Position numbers and translations under genes: made by a program. The notes under the pieces were generated by a model that was not told the DNA's origin, ran no database searches, and worked only from the letters and a program-made list of their open reading frames with translations. A stretch of DNA of 64,000 nucleotides, from positions 3,264,501 to 3,328,500 of the forward strand of contig NZ_CP137636.1 in assembly GCF_036670015.1 (NCBI RefSeq). Direction: 5' to 3'. Below are positions 41,294-50,600 of the stretch, piece by piece (within the stretch, counting starts at the first letter, position 1; each line of letters starts with the position of its first letter). Origin of the DNA: Niallia sp. XMNu-256 (GTDB taxonomy: Bacteria > Bacillota > Bacilli > Bacillales > Cytobacillaceae).

Positions 41294-41476
41294 TTATAAG
41301 GCTTAACAGGCTGTAAGACCCTACCTCAAGACTCTAAGTATTATTAAAAGATAGGTGGGAGATCAACTGCTGAAATAAAATTTATCTTTGGGCTTTAGCC
41401 ATTAGATAAATCAATCAGGCATTGCGTGACTCCCCCTCAGTAGGTGATGTTAGAAAATCCACTGATGGAAGTTTCC
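41294..41476 (+). repeat. Structured dispersed repeat, copy B, upstream of recQ
   Basis: It matches copy A at 17157-17330 in the opposite chromosomal direction. Conserved blocks are AAGGCTTAAC, AAATTTATCTTTGGGCTTTA, AGATAAATCAATCAGGC, GCGTGACT and CACTGATGGAAGTTT. It is 84 bp before the recQ start and occupies about half of the 400-bp gap between gerE and recQ. Confidence 0.75.
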
Positions 41477-41559
41477 CTTTATAGGTATATCAAAAACAGT
41501 CTTATCAAAGAGGCATGTTCAATGGTAAACTAGTATTAATTACAGAGAGGTGAATTCAA

Positions 41560-43692
41560 TTGATAACTGAAGCTAAAACCGTCTTACAGGAATATTTTGG
41601 GTACAGCGATTTTAGAAAAGGACAGGAGGAGATCATCGGAAACATTTTTAATCGAAAAAACACACTTGGTATTTTGCCAACAGGTGGTGGAAAATCGCTC
41701 TGTTTTCAAATCCCAGCTCTTCAATTCCCAGGAACTACAATCGTTATTTCCCCGCTCATTTCACTTATGAAAGACCAAGTGGATGCTTTAACCGCTTCTG
41801 ATATTCCAGCTACTTTTATTAATAGCTCCATCAATCAAGCAGAACTCAATGATCGAATTACCCGTATTCGACAAGGTGCTTTCAAACTTGTATATGTAGC
41901 TCCCGAACGTTTTGATTCTGATTATTTTGTTGATGTGTTAAATTCAATCGACATCCCTTTAATCGCCTTTGATGAGGCGCATTGTATCTCACAATGGGGA
42001 CATGATTTTAGACCAAGCTACCGCTCGATTGTCACTTCCTTACAGAAAATAAATCAAAACCCTGTGATTGTTGCATTAACCGCCACAGCCACTGCCAATG
42101 TGGCACAAGATATCCAGACATTATTGCAAATCCATTCTGACGATACATTTCAAACAGGATTTGCCCGTGAAAATTTATCCTTTCACGTGATGAAAGGCGT
42201 AAATAAGCGGGACTTTATTGTGAACTATCTTCGTCAGCATCCGAAACAATCTGGAATTATATATACTTCTAGTCGAAAAGAAACAGATGGATTGTATAAC
42301 TTTTTATCACTCCAAGGCTTTTCAGCCGCAAAATATCATGCCGGCCTTCGGGAAGAAGAGCGTAAAGATGCCCAAGATCAATTTGTCTATGATGAAAAGG
42401 AAATCATGATTGCGACAAATGCCTTTGGGATGGGGATTGATAAATCCAATGTTCGATTTGTTATTCATTATAATTTACCGAAAAATATTGAAGCCTATTA
42501 CCAGGAAGCAGGACGGGCAGGACGGGATGGAGAAGAAAGTGAATGCTATTTGTTATTCTCCAAACAGGATATTCAATTACAAAAGTTTTTGATCGAAGAA
42601 AGTCATCTTAATTATGAAAAGCGAGAACAAGAATATCATAAACTGAATCAAATGGTCAGATACTGCCATACAGAGGAGTGTCTTCAATCATATATTATTC
42701 ATTACTTTGATGAAAACAGCCCTGAAATGACTTGTCGTAAATGCAGTAATTGTCTCGATCATCGGGAAAAAGTGGACATCACCCGTGAAGCGCAAATGAT
42801 TTTTTCTTGCTGTAAACGGATGGGAGAACGATTTGGCGCTACATTAATTGCACAAGTGTTAAAAGGTTCAAATCAAAAAAGAATCCGCGAACTAGGATTT
42901 CAAGAACTATCAACCTATGGCTTATTACGAACGTATAGAGAAAAAGATATTGTAGATATGATTAATTATCTGCTTTCAGAAGATTATCTGCTTTTAACAG
43001 ACGGAAAATATCCAGTTATTAAAATTGCCCCAAAAGCCGTCGCTGTTCTTAAAGGAGAAGAAACCGTCTCGATGAAAAAGTCTGTTACACCTGTTATCGA
43101 GTCAAATGCACAGGAGGAAAATCAAGACTTATTTGAAACTCTTCGCCTTCTTCGAAAACAAATTGCAGCTGAGGAAGGGGTACCACCTTTTATCATTTTC
43201 TCTGATACAACCCTTAAAGAAATGAGTCGATATTTTCCAGTTGATGAAGCTTCGATGCTCGGCATAAAGGGTGTTGGTCAAGCGAAGTTTTCTAAATACG
43301 GGCAAGCCTTTATTGATAAAATAAAGGAATTTGTTGAAACACATCAAATTCAAGTTGCTCCTATCCAAATTTCAAGAGACGATGATAGAGACAATAGCCA
43401 GCCAAGTCACCTCATTTCCTACGAGTGGTATATTAACGGAAAAACGATAGAGGAAATCGCCAAGGAACGAAAGTTATCAAAAATAACGATTCAAAAACAT
43501 ATTCTACGAAGTGCTGAAGAAGGTCATGAATTAAATTGGGACGAAATTTTTAATAAAGATACAGAGATTAAAGTTTTAGAAATCCTCAGTGAAATGGAAA
43601 CCGACAAACTTAAACCGATTTGGGAAGCTTTAAATGGAGAAGTCGACTATTTTGTTATTCAAGCGGTTATTTGTAAGAGTCAAATGACTTAA
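41560..43692 (+). CDS. recQ: RecQ-family ATP-dependent DNA helicase
   Basis: The 710-aa SF2 3'-5' helicase has Walker A PTGGGKSLCFQIP, the DEAH box FDEAHCISQWGHDFRP, and motif VI EAGRAGRDG. The RecQ zinc-binding cysteines are in CHTEEC and CRKCSNC. An RQC winged helix follows, then an HRDC domain (about 520-600), and an extra C-terminal helix-turn-helix domain (about 625-700, YEWYINGKTIEEIAKERKLS). The start TTG follows GAGAGGTGA. It is encoded against the surrounding genes and occupies the place of ysmA between gerE and sdhB. Confidence 0.94.
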   Translation: MITEAKTVLQEYFGYSDFRKGQEEIIGNIFNRKNTLGILPTGGGKSLCFQIPALQFPGTTIVISPLISLMKDQVDALTASDIPATFINSSINQAELNDRITRIRQGAFKLVYVAPERFDSDYFVDVLNSIDIPLIAFDEAHCISQWGHDFRPSYRSIVTSLQKINQNPVIVALTATATANVAQDIQTLLQIHSDDTFQTGFARENLSFHVMKGVNKRDFIVNYLRQHPKQSGIIYTSSRKETDGLYNFLSLQGFSAAKYHAGLREEERKDAQDQFVYDEKEIMIATNAFGMGIDKSNVRFVIHYNLPKNIEAYYQEAGRAGRDGEESECYLLFSKQDIQLQKFLIEESHLNYEKREQEYHKLNQMVRYCHTEECLQSYIIHYFDENSPEMTCRKCSNCLDHREKVDITREAQMIFSCCKRMGERFGATLIAQVLKGSNQKRIRELGFQELSTYGLLRTYREKDIVDMINYLLSEDYLLLTDGKYPVIKIAPKAVAVLKGEETVSMKKSVTPVIESNAQEENQDLFETLRLLRKQIAAEEGVPPFIIFSDTTLKEMSRYFPVDEASMLGIKGVGQAKFSKYGQAFIDKIKEFVETHQIQVAPIQISRDDDRDNSQPSHLISYEWYINGKTIEEIAKERKLSKITIQKHILRSAEEGHELNWDEIFNKDTEIKVLEILSEMETDKLKPIWEALNGEVDYFVIQAVICKSQMT

Positions 43693-43701
43693 CATCAATG
43701 G

Positions 43702-43733
43702 AAAAGCCTGCACTCAATTGTGCAGGCTTTTTC
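43702..43733. terminator. Bidirectional terminator after recQ
   Basis: AAAAGCCTGCAC / GTGCAGGCTTTTT stem with an A run on one side and a T run on the other, downstream of recQ. Confidence 0.9.
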
Positions 43734-43740
43734 GATTGAA

Positions 43741-43927
43741 TCAAATTCGTCCCACCGAATTTGCGCCCGGGTTTTTATCGATCTCGCTCGATAAAATACC
43801 TTTAAAACTCCGGGGCATCCGCCGGAGGCTTCCTTCATTCAGCTAGGTTGAACCCCCATTGAATCAGAAATCCCTTTTCTACACTCATCTCTCACTTACA
43901 GAGGGAGACTTGTGCTGAATGAAGTTA
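43741..43927 (-). repeat. Palindromic dispersed repeat, copy 3
   Basis: It begins TCAAATTCG-N6-CGAATTTGCGCCCGG and has CATCCGCCGGAGGCTT and CTTCATTCAGC. It ends GTGCTGAATGAAGTTA, whose last three bases are the complement of the sdhB stop codon. The GATTTTATCG/CGATAAAA-type inner palindrome is also kept. Confidence 0.85.
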
Positions 43928-44683
43928 TTGGTCACTTCCAAAGAAGTTTTTAAAGGATTGGAATGTTGCATCCCGATTTAATGCAGCAATTGACGTTGTT
44001 AATGGAATTCCTTTTGGACATGCTTGAACACAGTTTTGTGAATTCCCACAGTTTGCTAGTCCACCATCTCCCATAATCTCTTCAAGACGCTCTTCTTTAT
44101 TCATTGCACCAGTTGGGTGGGCGTTAAAGAGACGAACTTGGGATAATGGGGCAGGTCCAATAAAGTTTGACTTGCTATTTACATTTGGACAAGCCTCTAA
44201 ACAAACGCCACATGTCATACATTTTGAGAGTTCATATGCCCATTGACGCTTTCTTTCTGGCATACGTGGTCCAGGGCCTAAATCATAGGATCCATCAATT
44301 GGAATCCATGCTTTTACTTTCTTCAATGAATCAAACATTCGGCTTCTATCGACTAATAAATCACGTACTACCGGGAATGTTCTCATTGGTTCTAAGCGAA
44401 TGGGTTGTTCAAGCTGGTCTACGATTGCGGAACACGATTGTCTTGGTTTCCCATTAATAATCATTGAACATGCACCACAAACTTCCTCTAGACAGTTCAT
44501 CTCCCATATAACAGGTGTTGTTTTTTCCCCTTTTTTATTCACTGGATTACGACGAATTTCCATAAGTGCTGCAATGACATTTAGGTTTGGACGATATGGG
44601 ACTTCAAACTCCTCTTGATAAGGTGCTGAGTTCATATCATCTTGCCGGGTAATAATAAATGTTACGGTCTTTTGATCAGCCAT
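43925..44683 (-). CDS. sdhB: Succinate dehydrogenase iron-sulfur subunit
   Basis: SdhB transfers electrons from the flavoprotein to the membrane anchor in complex II. The [2Fe-2S] ligands are in CLEEVCGACSM plus a later Cys (RQSC). The [4Fe-4S] and [3Fe-4S] ligands are in CMTCGVCLEACPN and CGNSQNCVQACPKG. Length is 252 aa. It is the last gene of sdhCAB. Confidence 0.97.
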   Translation of the reverse strand: MADQKTVTFIITRQDDMNSAPYQEEFEVPYRPNLNVIAALMEIRRNPVNKKGEKTTPVIWEMNCLEEVCGACSMIINGKPRQSCSAIVDQLEQPIRLEPMRTFPVVRDLLVDRSRMFDSLKKVKAWIPIDGSYDLGPGPRMPERKRQWAYELSKCMTCGVCLEACPNVNSKSNFIGPAPLSQVRLFNAHPTGAMNKEERLEEIMGDGGLANCGNSQNCVQACPKGIPLTTSIAALNRDATFQSFKNFFGSDQ

Positions 44684-44759
44684 CCCTATTTCCCCTCTTT
44701 TTACTTTTGTTTTTTTCTTAACGGTTTATGACCTTGTTAAGTTTCTCCCTATTGCCTTA

Positions 44760-46517
44760 TTAATTAGCCTTACTCTTCGTATAGTCACGTTTCCGTGGTT
44801 TAATTAATGATACATCTACATCTTCATAGTGGAATTCTGGTGCTTTATCACTACCAACAAATTTAGCCATTGTTGTTTTCATGAATTCCTCATCGTTACG
44901 ATCTGGGAAATCTGGTTTGTAGTGTGCTCCACGACTTTCATTACGATTGTATGCACCAATTGTAATAACACGAGCTAATTGAATCATATGTTCAAGTTGA
45001 CGAGTGAATGTTGCCCCTTGGTTGCTCCATTTAGCTGTATCATTGATATTAATATTTTTATAACGTTCTAGTAGCTCTTGTAATTTTTCATCTGTTTTTA
45101 ATAGTTTGTCATTGTATCGTACAACAGTCACATTGTCAGTCATCCATTCGCCTAGCTCTTTATGTAGAACATATGCATTTTCGGTACCATCCATTGACAT
45201 GATGTTATTCCATTTTTCCTGTTCATGTTGAACTTGTCTATCAAAAATAGTAGATGAAATTGCATCTGAGCTCTTCTCTAATCCATTAATATACCGTACC
45301 GCACTTGGTCCAGCAACCATGCCGCCATAAATAGCAGACAATAAAGAGTTCGCTCCTAGACGATTCGCTCCATGCATTGAATAATCACATTCACCTGCTG
45401 CAAACAAACCTGGTATATTCGTCATTTGATCGTAATCTACCCATATTCCACCCATTGAGTAGTGAACCGCTGGGAAAATTTTCATTGGAACTTTCCGTGG
45501 GTCATCACCCATGAACTTTTCATAAATTTCAATAATTCCACCGAGTTTAATATCTAATTCATGCGGATCTTTATGGGAAAGATCCAAGTAAACCATGTTT
45601 TCGCCGTTAATACCAAGCTTTTGGTTTACACAAACATCAAAAATTTCCCTTGTTGCAATATCCCTTGGAACGAGGTTTCCATAGGCAGGATATTTTTCCT
45701 CTAAGAAATACCATGGTTTTCCATCCTTGTAAGTCCAAACACGTCCACCTTCACCACGAGCTGATTCACTCATTAAGCGCAGCTTGTCATCACCAGGAAT
45801 TGCGGTTGGGTGAATTTGAATAAATTCCCCATTTGCATAATAAGCACCTTGTTGGTAAACAATCGATGCAGCAGAGCCTGTATTAATGACTGAGTTTGTT
45901 GACTTACCAAAGATAATTCCCGGACCGCCTGAAGCAATGATGACCGCATCTGATAGAAATGATTGTATTTGCATTGTTTGTAGGTTTTGCGCGACAATCC
46001 CACGGCAAACTCCATCATCATCTTTAACGATTCCGAGAAATTCCCAACCTTCATATTTTGTCACTAATCCATCTACTTCATATCTTCTTACTTGCTCATC
46101 TAATGCATAGAGCAATTGTTGACCTGTTGTTGCCCCTGCGAAAGCGGTCCGATGGTGTTGAGTTCCGCCAAAACGACGGAAATCGAGTAAACCTTCAGGT
46201 GTTCTGTTAAACATAACTCCCATCCGGTCAAACAAGTGTATAATTCCCGGTGCCGCTTCACACATTGCTTTAACTGGTGGTTGGTTAGCTAAGAAATCTC
46301 CCCCATAGACCGTGTCATCAAAGTGCTCCATCGGGGAGTCCCCTTCACCTTTTGTATTTACGGCTCCATTTATACCACCCTGTGCACAAACAGAGTGAGA
46401 ACGTTTAACTGGTACAAGTGAAAAAAGATCAACTGATGTACCTGATTCTGCCATTTTCATTGTTGCAGCTAGCCCCGCAAGGCCTCCTCCAACCACTATT
46501 ACTTTTCCTTTTGCCAT
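44760..46517 (-). CDS. sdhA: Succinate dehydrogenase flavoprotein subunit
   Basis: SdhA oxidises succinate to fumarate. The FAD-binding dinucleotide fold IVVGGGLAGLAATM is at the N-terminus. The covalent-flavin histidine region is HSVCAQGGINGA. Active-site and substrate segments (HPTAIPG, SARGEGGRVW, HGANRLGANSLLSAIYGG) are present. Length is 585 aa, middle of the operon. Confidence 0.97.
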   Translation of the reverse strand: MAKGKVIVVGGGLAGLAATMKMAESGTSVDLFSLVPVKRSHSVCAQGGINGAVNTKGEGDSPMEHFDDTVYGGDFLANQPPVKAMCEAAPGIIHLFDRMGVMFNRTPEGLLDFRRFGGTQHHRTAFAGATTGQQLLYALDEQVRRYEVDGLVTKYEGWEFLGIVKDDDGVCRGIVAQNLQTMQIQSFLSDAVIIASGGPGIIFGKSTNSVINTGSAASIVYQQGAYYANGEFIQIHPTAIPGDDKLRLMSESARGEGGRVWTYKDGKPWYFLEEKYPAYGNLVPRDIATREIFDVCVNQKLGINGENMVYLDLSHKDPHELDIKLGGIIEIYEKFMGDDPRKVPMKIFPAVHYSMGGIWVDYDQMTNIPGLFAAGECDYSMHGANRLGANSLLSAIYGGMVAGPSAVRYINGLEKSSDAISSTIFDRQVQHEQEKWNNIMSMDGTENAYVLHKELGEWMTDNVTVVRYNDKLLKTDEKLQELLERYKNININDTAKWSNQGATFTRQLEHMIQLARVITIGAYNRNESRGAHYKPDFPDRNDEEFMKTTMAKFVGSDKAPEFHYEDVDVSLIKPRKRDYTKSKAN

Positions 46518-46588
46518 TTGTGACTCACTCCTTAAGTCTTCAATCCATCGTACATCTATTATTCTATTAAAATATATTTACTTTTCTA

Positions 46589-47197
46589 TTATACGAAAGC
46601 TAAAATAGCACGAACACCAATAATTGATAAAACAACAAAGAATCCCATCGTTGCATAAGTGGAGATTTGTTGTGATCTAGGTGTTACAGTGATCCCCCAA
46701 CTAACAAAGAAAGACCATAGACCATTTGCAAAGTGAAACACCGCACTTACAATACAAATGATATAAAACCAAAGCATCGCTGGATTAGAAACGATATCTG
46801 CCATCATATCAAAACCAACTTCAGCCCCAAACGCAGCGGCAATTCTTGTTTCCCATACATGCCACACTATAAAGATCAATGTAATAACCCCTGTGATCCG
46901 TTGAAGGACAAACATCCAATTTCGGAAAGTCCCATATCTGCTTACATTGTTTTTTGCCGTAAATGCAATATAAAGTCCATAAATCGCATGATATAAGATT
47001 GGCAAATAAATAACAAAGATCTCCAAAAAGATTAGGAATGGAAGATTTGTCATAAATCCAACTGCTTGGTTGTAGGCCTCCTCTCCTTGTGTTGCAAAGT
47101 GATTCACGACTAGATGCATGGTAAGGTATATACCTACCGGAATAACACCTAGTAATGAATGCAGTCGGCGGTTAAAAAATTCTCGATTCGCTGACAT
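46589..47197 (-). CDS. sdhC: Succinate dehydrogenase cytochrome b558 subunit
   Basis: This diheme membrane anchor of the Bacillus type has five predicted membrane helices. Likely axial histidines are in LHSLLGVIP, MHLVVNHF, ILYHAIYG and FIVWHVWETR. The family N-terminus MSANREFFNRRLHSLLG begins at the ATG at 47197 after AAGGGGG (202 aa). It is the first gene of the sdh operon. Confidence 0.95.
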   Translation of the reverse strand: MSANREFFNRRLHSLLGVIPVGIYLTMHLVVNHFATQGEEAYNQAVGFMTNLPFLIFLEIFVIYLPILYHAIYGLYIAFTAKNNVSRYGTFRNWMFVLQRITGVITLIFIVWHVWETRIAAAFGAEVGFDMMADIVSNPAMLWFYIICIVSAVFHFANGLWSFFVSWGITVTPRSQQISTYATMGFFVVLSIIGVRAILAFV

Positions 47198-47539
47198 TAC
47201 CAAAATACCCCCTTAGTTTTTTAAAGTGAAACCGGCAATAAATTTCATACTGCCTTAAATTGAACAACCGCTCACTTTCAGAAAATAAAACTTTTCACTT
47301 TTCTTAAAATAATGTGACAATTCCATTTTACCCTCATCTATTTAGAGCGTCAAGATAACGGAATCAATAAATATCAATATTTATTGAATTTTTCCAAAAT
47401 AATGTCATCCGTTTCCTTTTTATATTCTTATTACGGCTCGTAAAATGTTACCACTATTTTTTCTATTTCTTTTTTAAACTAAAACCACTTAATGTATCTA
47501 AATTTGTATATAATAGACTTATTGAAAGTGGGGAATACG
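47198..47539. other. Divergent promoter region between sdhC and yslB
   Basis: The 340-bp AT-rich region must carry promoters for the sdh operon (minus) and yslB (plus). On the plus strand TATAAT lies about 30 bp before the yslB start. No ORF or strong hairpin is seen. Confidence 0.5.
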
Positions 47540-47986
47540 ATGAGTGAAATGTTAGAAGTTAAAGAACAAGAAACCTTATCTGAAACGGTTCCAGTATTTG
47601 GGTATGAATTGATAAGAGAGGTACTACTTCCCGATATTTTAGGAGAGGAAACTCCTAAAATATTATATTGGGCAGGTAAGAACCTAGCCCGTAAATATCC
47701 ATTGAAGTCGGCGTCTGAGATCATCACTTTTTTTAAACAAGCTGGTTGGGGAGACTTAAGAGTAGTTAAAGAGTCGAAAAATGAACAAATATTAGAGCTT
47801 TCAAGTGAAATGATTGTTAACCGGATGAAAACGAATGGGAAGACGACTTTTCAATTAGAGGCAGGGTTTTTAGCCCAGCAATATGAAGGGCAAAAACAAG
47901 TGATTACCGAAGCATTCGAACATCCAAAAAAACGTTCGGCTAAAGTGCAATTTACAATTAAATGGGACATGAAGGATTTCGCATAA
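47540..47986 (+). CDS. yslB: YslB family protein (DUF2507)
   Basis: The 148-aa soluble protein contains the motif FGYELIREVLLPDILG...ILYWAGKNLARKYPL typical of YslB/DUF2507, a 4-vinyl-reductase-like (V4R/heme-NO-related) fold family. The position next to sdhC agrees with B. subtilis. GTGGGG precedes the ATG at 47540; the longer frame from 47492 lacks such a site. Function unknown. Confidence 0.88.
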   Translation: MSEMLEVKEQETLSETVPVFGYELIREVLLPDILGEETPKILYWAGKNLARKYPLKSASEIITFFKQAGWGDLRVVKESKNEQILELSSEMIVNRMKTNGKTTFQLEAGFLAQQYEGQKQVITEAFEHPKKRSAKVQFTIKWDMKDFA

Positions 47987-47989
47987 TAG

Positions 47990-48035
47990 AAAAAGCTCTA
48001 GATAAGGGGGACCCTTGTCTCTAGAGCTTTTTTTT
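47990..48035 (+). terminator. yslB terminator
   Basis: AAAAAGCTCTAGA / TCTAGAGCTTTTTTT stem-loop with a long T run on the plus strand; the mirrored A run could also stop transcription from uvrC. Confidence 0.9.
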
Positions 48036-48152
48036 CGTTTCGTCTCAATATTTGTTCCTTGCTAGACTAAAAGAGGAACGATTCTTGCTTTCGTTCCCTT
48101 TTGCTATATGTGCCTTGCATTATGAGAACAAATCCCTTGCGAATTGAGTTCA

Positions 48153-49925
48153 TTATTCCTTCAACTTATCGATTAATTCTTCTGCAACCTTTTTTGGCAA
48201 GCCTGCCGCATGTAGTTCTTCCGCATTGGCTTCTTTTAGCTTTTTCACGGAACCGAAATGCTTTAACAACATTTTCTTTCGCTTTTCACCAATTCCCGGA
48301 ACTTCATCAAGAATCGATTGAAAAGCTGATTTTCCTCTTAACTGTCGGTGGAAAGTAATGGCAAAGCGGTGAACTTCGTCTTGGATTCTTTGCAATAAAT
48401 AAAATTCTTGGCTATTACGTGCGAGTGGCACAGTTTCGAGCGGATCGCCAAATAATAATTGCGAAGTTCTGTGTTTTTCATCTTTAGCAAGCCCTGCAAT
48501 TGGGACTTCAAGCCCTAATTCATTTTCAAGCACATCTCTAACCGCTTCAATATGACCTTTCCCGCCATCAACAATAATTAAATCTGCCAATGGCAGACCC
48601 TCTTTTAGTACACGACTATATCTTCTCCTGACCACTTCACGCATTGATTCGTAATCGTCCGGGCCTTGAACCGTTTTAATTTTATACTTACGGTACTCTC
48701 GCTTCTCTGGTTTACCGTCAATAAAAACAATCATGGCTGATACAGGATCTGTTCCTTGAATGTTGGAGTTGTCGAAAGCTTCAATTCGGTGTGGCGTATA
48801 AATTCCCATTTCTTCACCTAGTCGTTCAACAGCTTTAATCGTCCGTTCTTCATCCCGTTCAATGAGAGAGAATTTTTCCTGTAAAGCAATGCTAGCATTT
48901 TTCCCTGCTAGTTTGACAAGGTCCTTTTTTTGTCCTCGCTGTGGCTTCAGAACCTTTACTTGCAAAAGTTGTTCAGCCAAATCAACAGAAATCGTATCAG
49001 GAACTAGCACTTCTTTAGGTTTAAAATGGTTCTCTTTTGCATAAAATTGACCGAGAAACGTCAACATTTCCTCCTCTGGCTCTTTGTAAAGAGGGAACAT
49101 CGAAACATCCCGTTCAATGAGCTTTCCTTGCCGTATGAAGAAGACTTGGACACACATCCAGCCTTTGTCATAGGCGTAGCCAAATACGTCCCGATCCGTA
49201 AAGTCATTTGCGGTCATTTTTTGTTTTTCCATTGTTGCTTCAATATGAGCAATTCGATCCCGATATTCTTTTGCCCGCTCAAAGTCAAGCTCTTCAGCCG
49301 CAGCGGTCATTCTTTCGGACAATTCGTTTTTGATTTCTTTATATCCACCGTTTAAAAAACGGGTAATTTCGTCAACAATTTTTTGATATTCTTCTTGTTT
49401 CACTACATTGACACAAGGGGCTAAACATTGATCGAGGTGATAATACAAACAAACGCGATCAGGAAGGGTTGAACATTTTCTAAGTGGATAAATTCGATCT
49501 AATAATTTTTTCGTTTCATTTGCAGAATGAACGTTTGGATAAGGTCCAAAATATTTGCCTTTATCCTTTTTAACCTTCCGTGTTGTAATCAATCTTGGGT
49601 GTTTTTCTGATGTTAATTTAATAAAGGGGTAGCTTTTATCATCCTTTAACATCACATTATATTTTGGATCATACTTTTTGATCAAATTCATTTCTAAGAT
49701 AAGGGCTTCAATTTCAGATGAGGTAACAATATATTCAAAGTTCTCTATCTCATTAACAAGTCTAAGTGTTTTTCCATCATGGGAGCCTGTAAAATAAGAT
49801 CGGACTCGGTTCTTAAGTATTTTGGCTTTTCCTACATAAATGATCGTGCCCTGCCTATCCTTCATTAAGTAACACCCAGGCTGGTCTGGCAAAAGGATTA
49901 GTTTATTCTTAATAATATCGTTCAT
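48153..49925 (-). CDS. uvrC: Excinuclease ABC subunit C
   Basis: UvrC makes both incisions in nucleotide excision repair. The N-terminal GIY-YIG nuclease is [24 protein letters not shown] domain ([20 protein letters not shown]) and the RNase H-like C-terminal nuclease ([29 protein letters not shown]) follow. The protein ends with helix-hairpin-helix motifs ([17 protein letters not shown]). Length is 590 aa. lysC, which is between yslB and uvrC in B. subtilis, is absent. Confidence 0.97.
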   Translation of the reverse strand: MNDIIKNKLILLPDQPGCYLMKDRQGTIIYVGKAKILKNRVRSYFTGSHDGKTLRLVNEIENFEYIVTSSEIEALILEMNLIKKYDPKYNVMLKDDKSYPFIKLTSEKHPRLITTRKVKKDKGKYFGPYPNVHSANETKKLLDRIYPLRKCSTLPDRVCLYYHLDQCLAPCVNVVKQEEYQKIVDEITRFLNGGYKEIKNELSERMTAAAEELDFERAKEYRDRIAHIEATMEKQKMTANDFTDRDVFGYAYDKGWMCVQVFFIRQGKLIERDVSMFPLYKEPEEEMLTFLGQFYAKENHFKPKEVLVPDTISVDLAEQLLQVKVLKPQRGQKKDLVKLAGKNASIALQEKFSLIERDEERTIKAVERLGEEMGIYTPHRIEAFDNSNIQGTDPVSAMIVFIDGKPEKREYRKYKIKTVQGPDDYESMREVVRRRYSRVLKEGLPLADLIIVDGGKGHIEAVRDVLENELGLEVPIAGLAKDEKHRTSQLLFGDPLETVPLARNSQEFYLLQRIQDEVHRFAITFHRQLRGKSAFQSILDEVPGIGEKRKKMLLKHFGSVKKLKEANAEELHAAGLPKKVAEELIDKLKE

Positions 49926-49990
49926 TGGGTGCCCTCCTTATCTCTATCTATTTTAGGGGCTGTAGCGGGGTGTTCGCAAGCATTTTATAT

Positions 49991-50021
49991 GAAAAACCCA
50001 TAGCCAAATTTAGCTATGGGT
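49991..50021 (-). terminator. trxA terminator
   Basis: ACCCATAGC / GCTATGGGT stem followed by TTTTTC on the minus strand. It lies beyond the repeat copy that abuts the trxA stop. Confidence 0.87.
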
Positions 50022-50045
50022 GTCATTTGTTAGGAACGAACATAA

Positions 50046-50154
50046 TCAAGTGTGCCTTGGCATCCTTGCGTCTCAGATTTTATTACGTTCGATAAAATCT
50101 GACATTCGCCTTGGCATTTCCTTTATTCAGCCGTACTTTAGCTGAATGAAATTA
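50046..50154 (-). repeat. Palindromic dispersed repeat, copy 4 (short, divergent)
   Basis: It retains AGATTTTAT...ATAAAATCT, a GGCATTTCCTTTATTCAGC block and the end TAGCTGAATGAAATTA. The final TTA is the complement of the trxA stop codon. The left palindrome and GC-rich block are degraded compared with copies 1 and 3. Confidence 0.65.
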
Positions 50155-50466
50155 GATATGTTGTTGTAAACGTTCTGCAAGAGCTTCTTTTGGTTGGAAG
50201 CCAATTACTTTATCTACTACTTCACCGTTTTTAAGGATTAGTAATGTTGGAATACTCATAACTCCAAATTTACCCGCAGATTCAGGATTTTCATCTACGT
50301 CCACTTTTACAATTTTTACTTTATCGCCGATTTCTCCATCTAATTCTTCTAGAACTGGAGCAATCATTTTACAAGGTCCGCACCATGGTGCCCAGAAATC
50401 TACTAATACTGTGCCAGAACCAGTTTCATTTGAAAAAGTCTGGTCTGTTGCATTTACAATGGCCAT
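50152..50466 (-). CDS. trxA: Thioredoxin
   Basis: The 104-aa cytosolic disulfide reductase has active site [11 protein letters not shown] and the cis-proline segment [11 protein letters not shown]. It reduces ribonucleotide reductase, peroxiredoxins and other proteins. The ATG is preceded by GAGGA. It is adjacent to uvrC as in B. subtilis; the xsa and etf genes expected upstream are missing. Confidence 0.98.
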   Translation of the reverse strand: MAIVNATDQTFSNETGSGTVLVDFWAPWCGPCKMIAPVLEELDGEIGDKVKIVKVDVDENPESAGKFGVMSIPTLLILKNGEVVDKVIGFQPKEALAERLQQHI

Positions 50467-50600
50467 TCACATTTCCTCCTCGTGATACATAAGAATTCAA
50501 AAAAAGTATATCATCGTTTTCTTTAAAGTGCTAATAATAAGCTCGAATCTAATATACCCATTTAGTGTAACTTTATTCCTCCATTTTAACAAGGAGAGCC

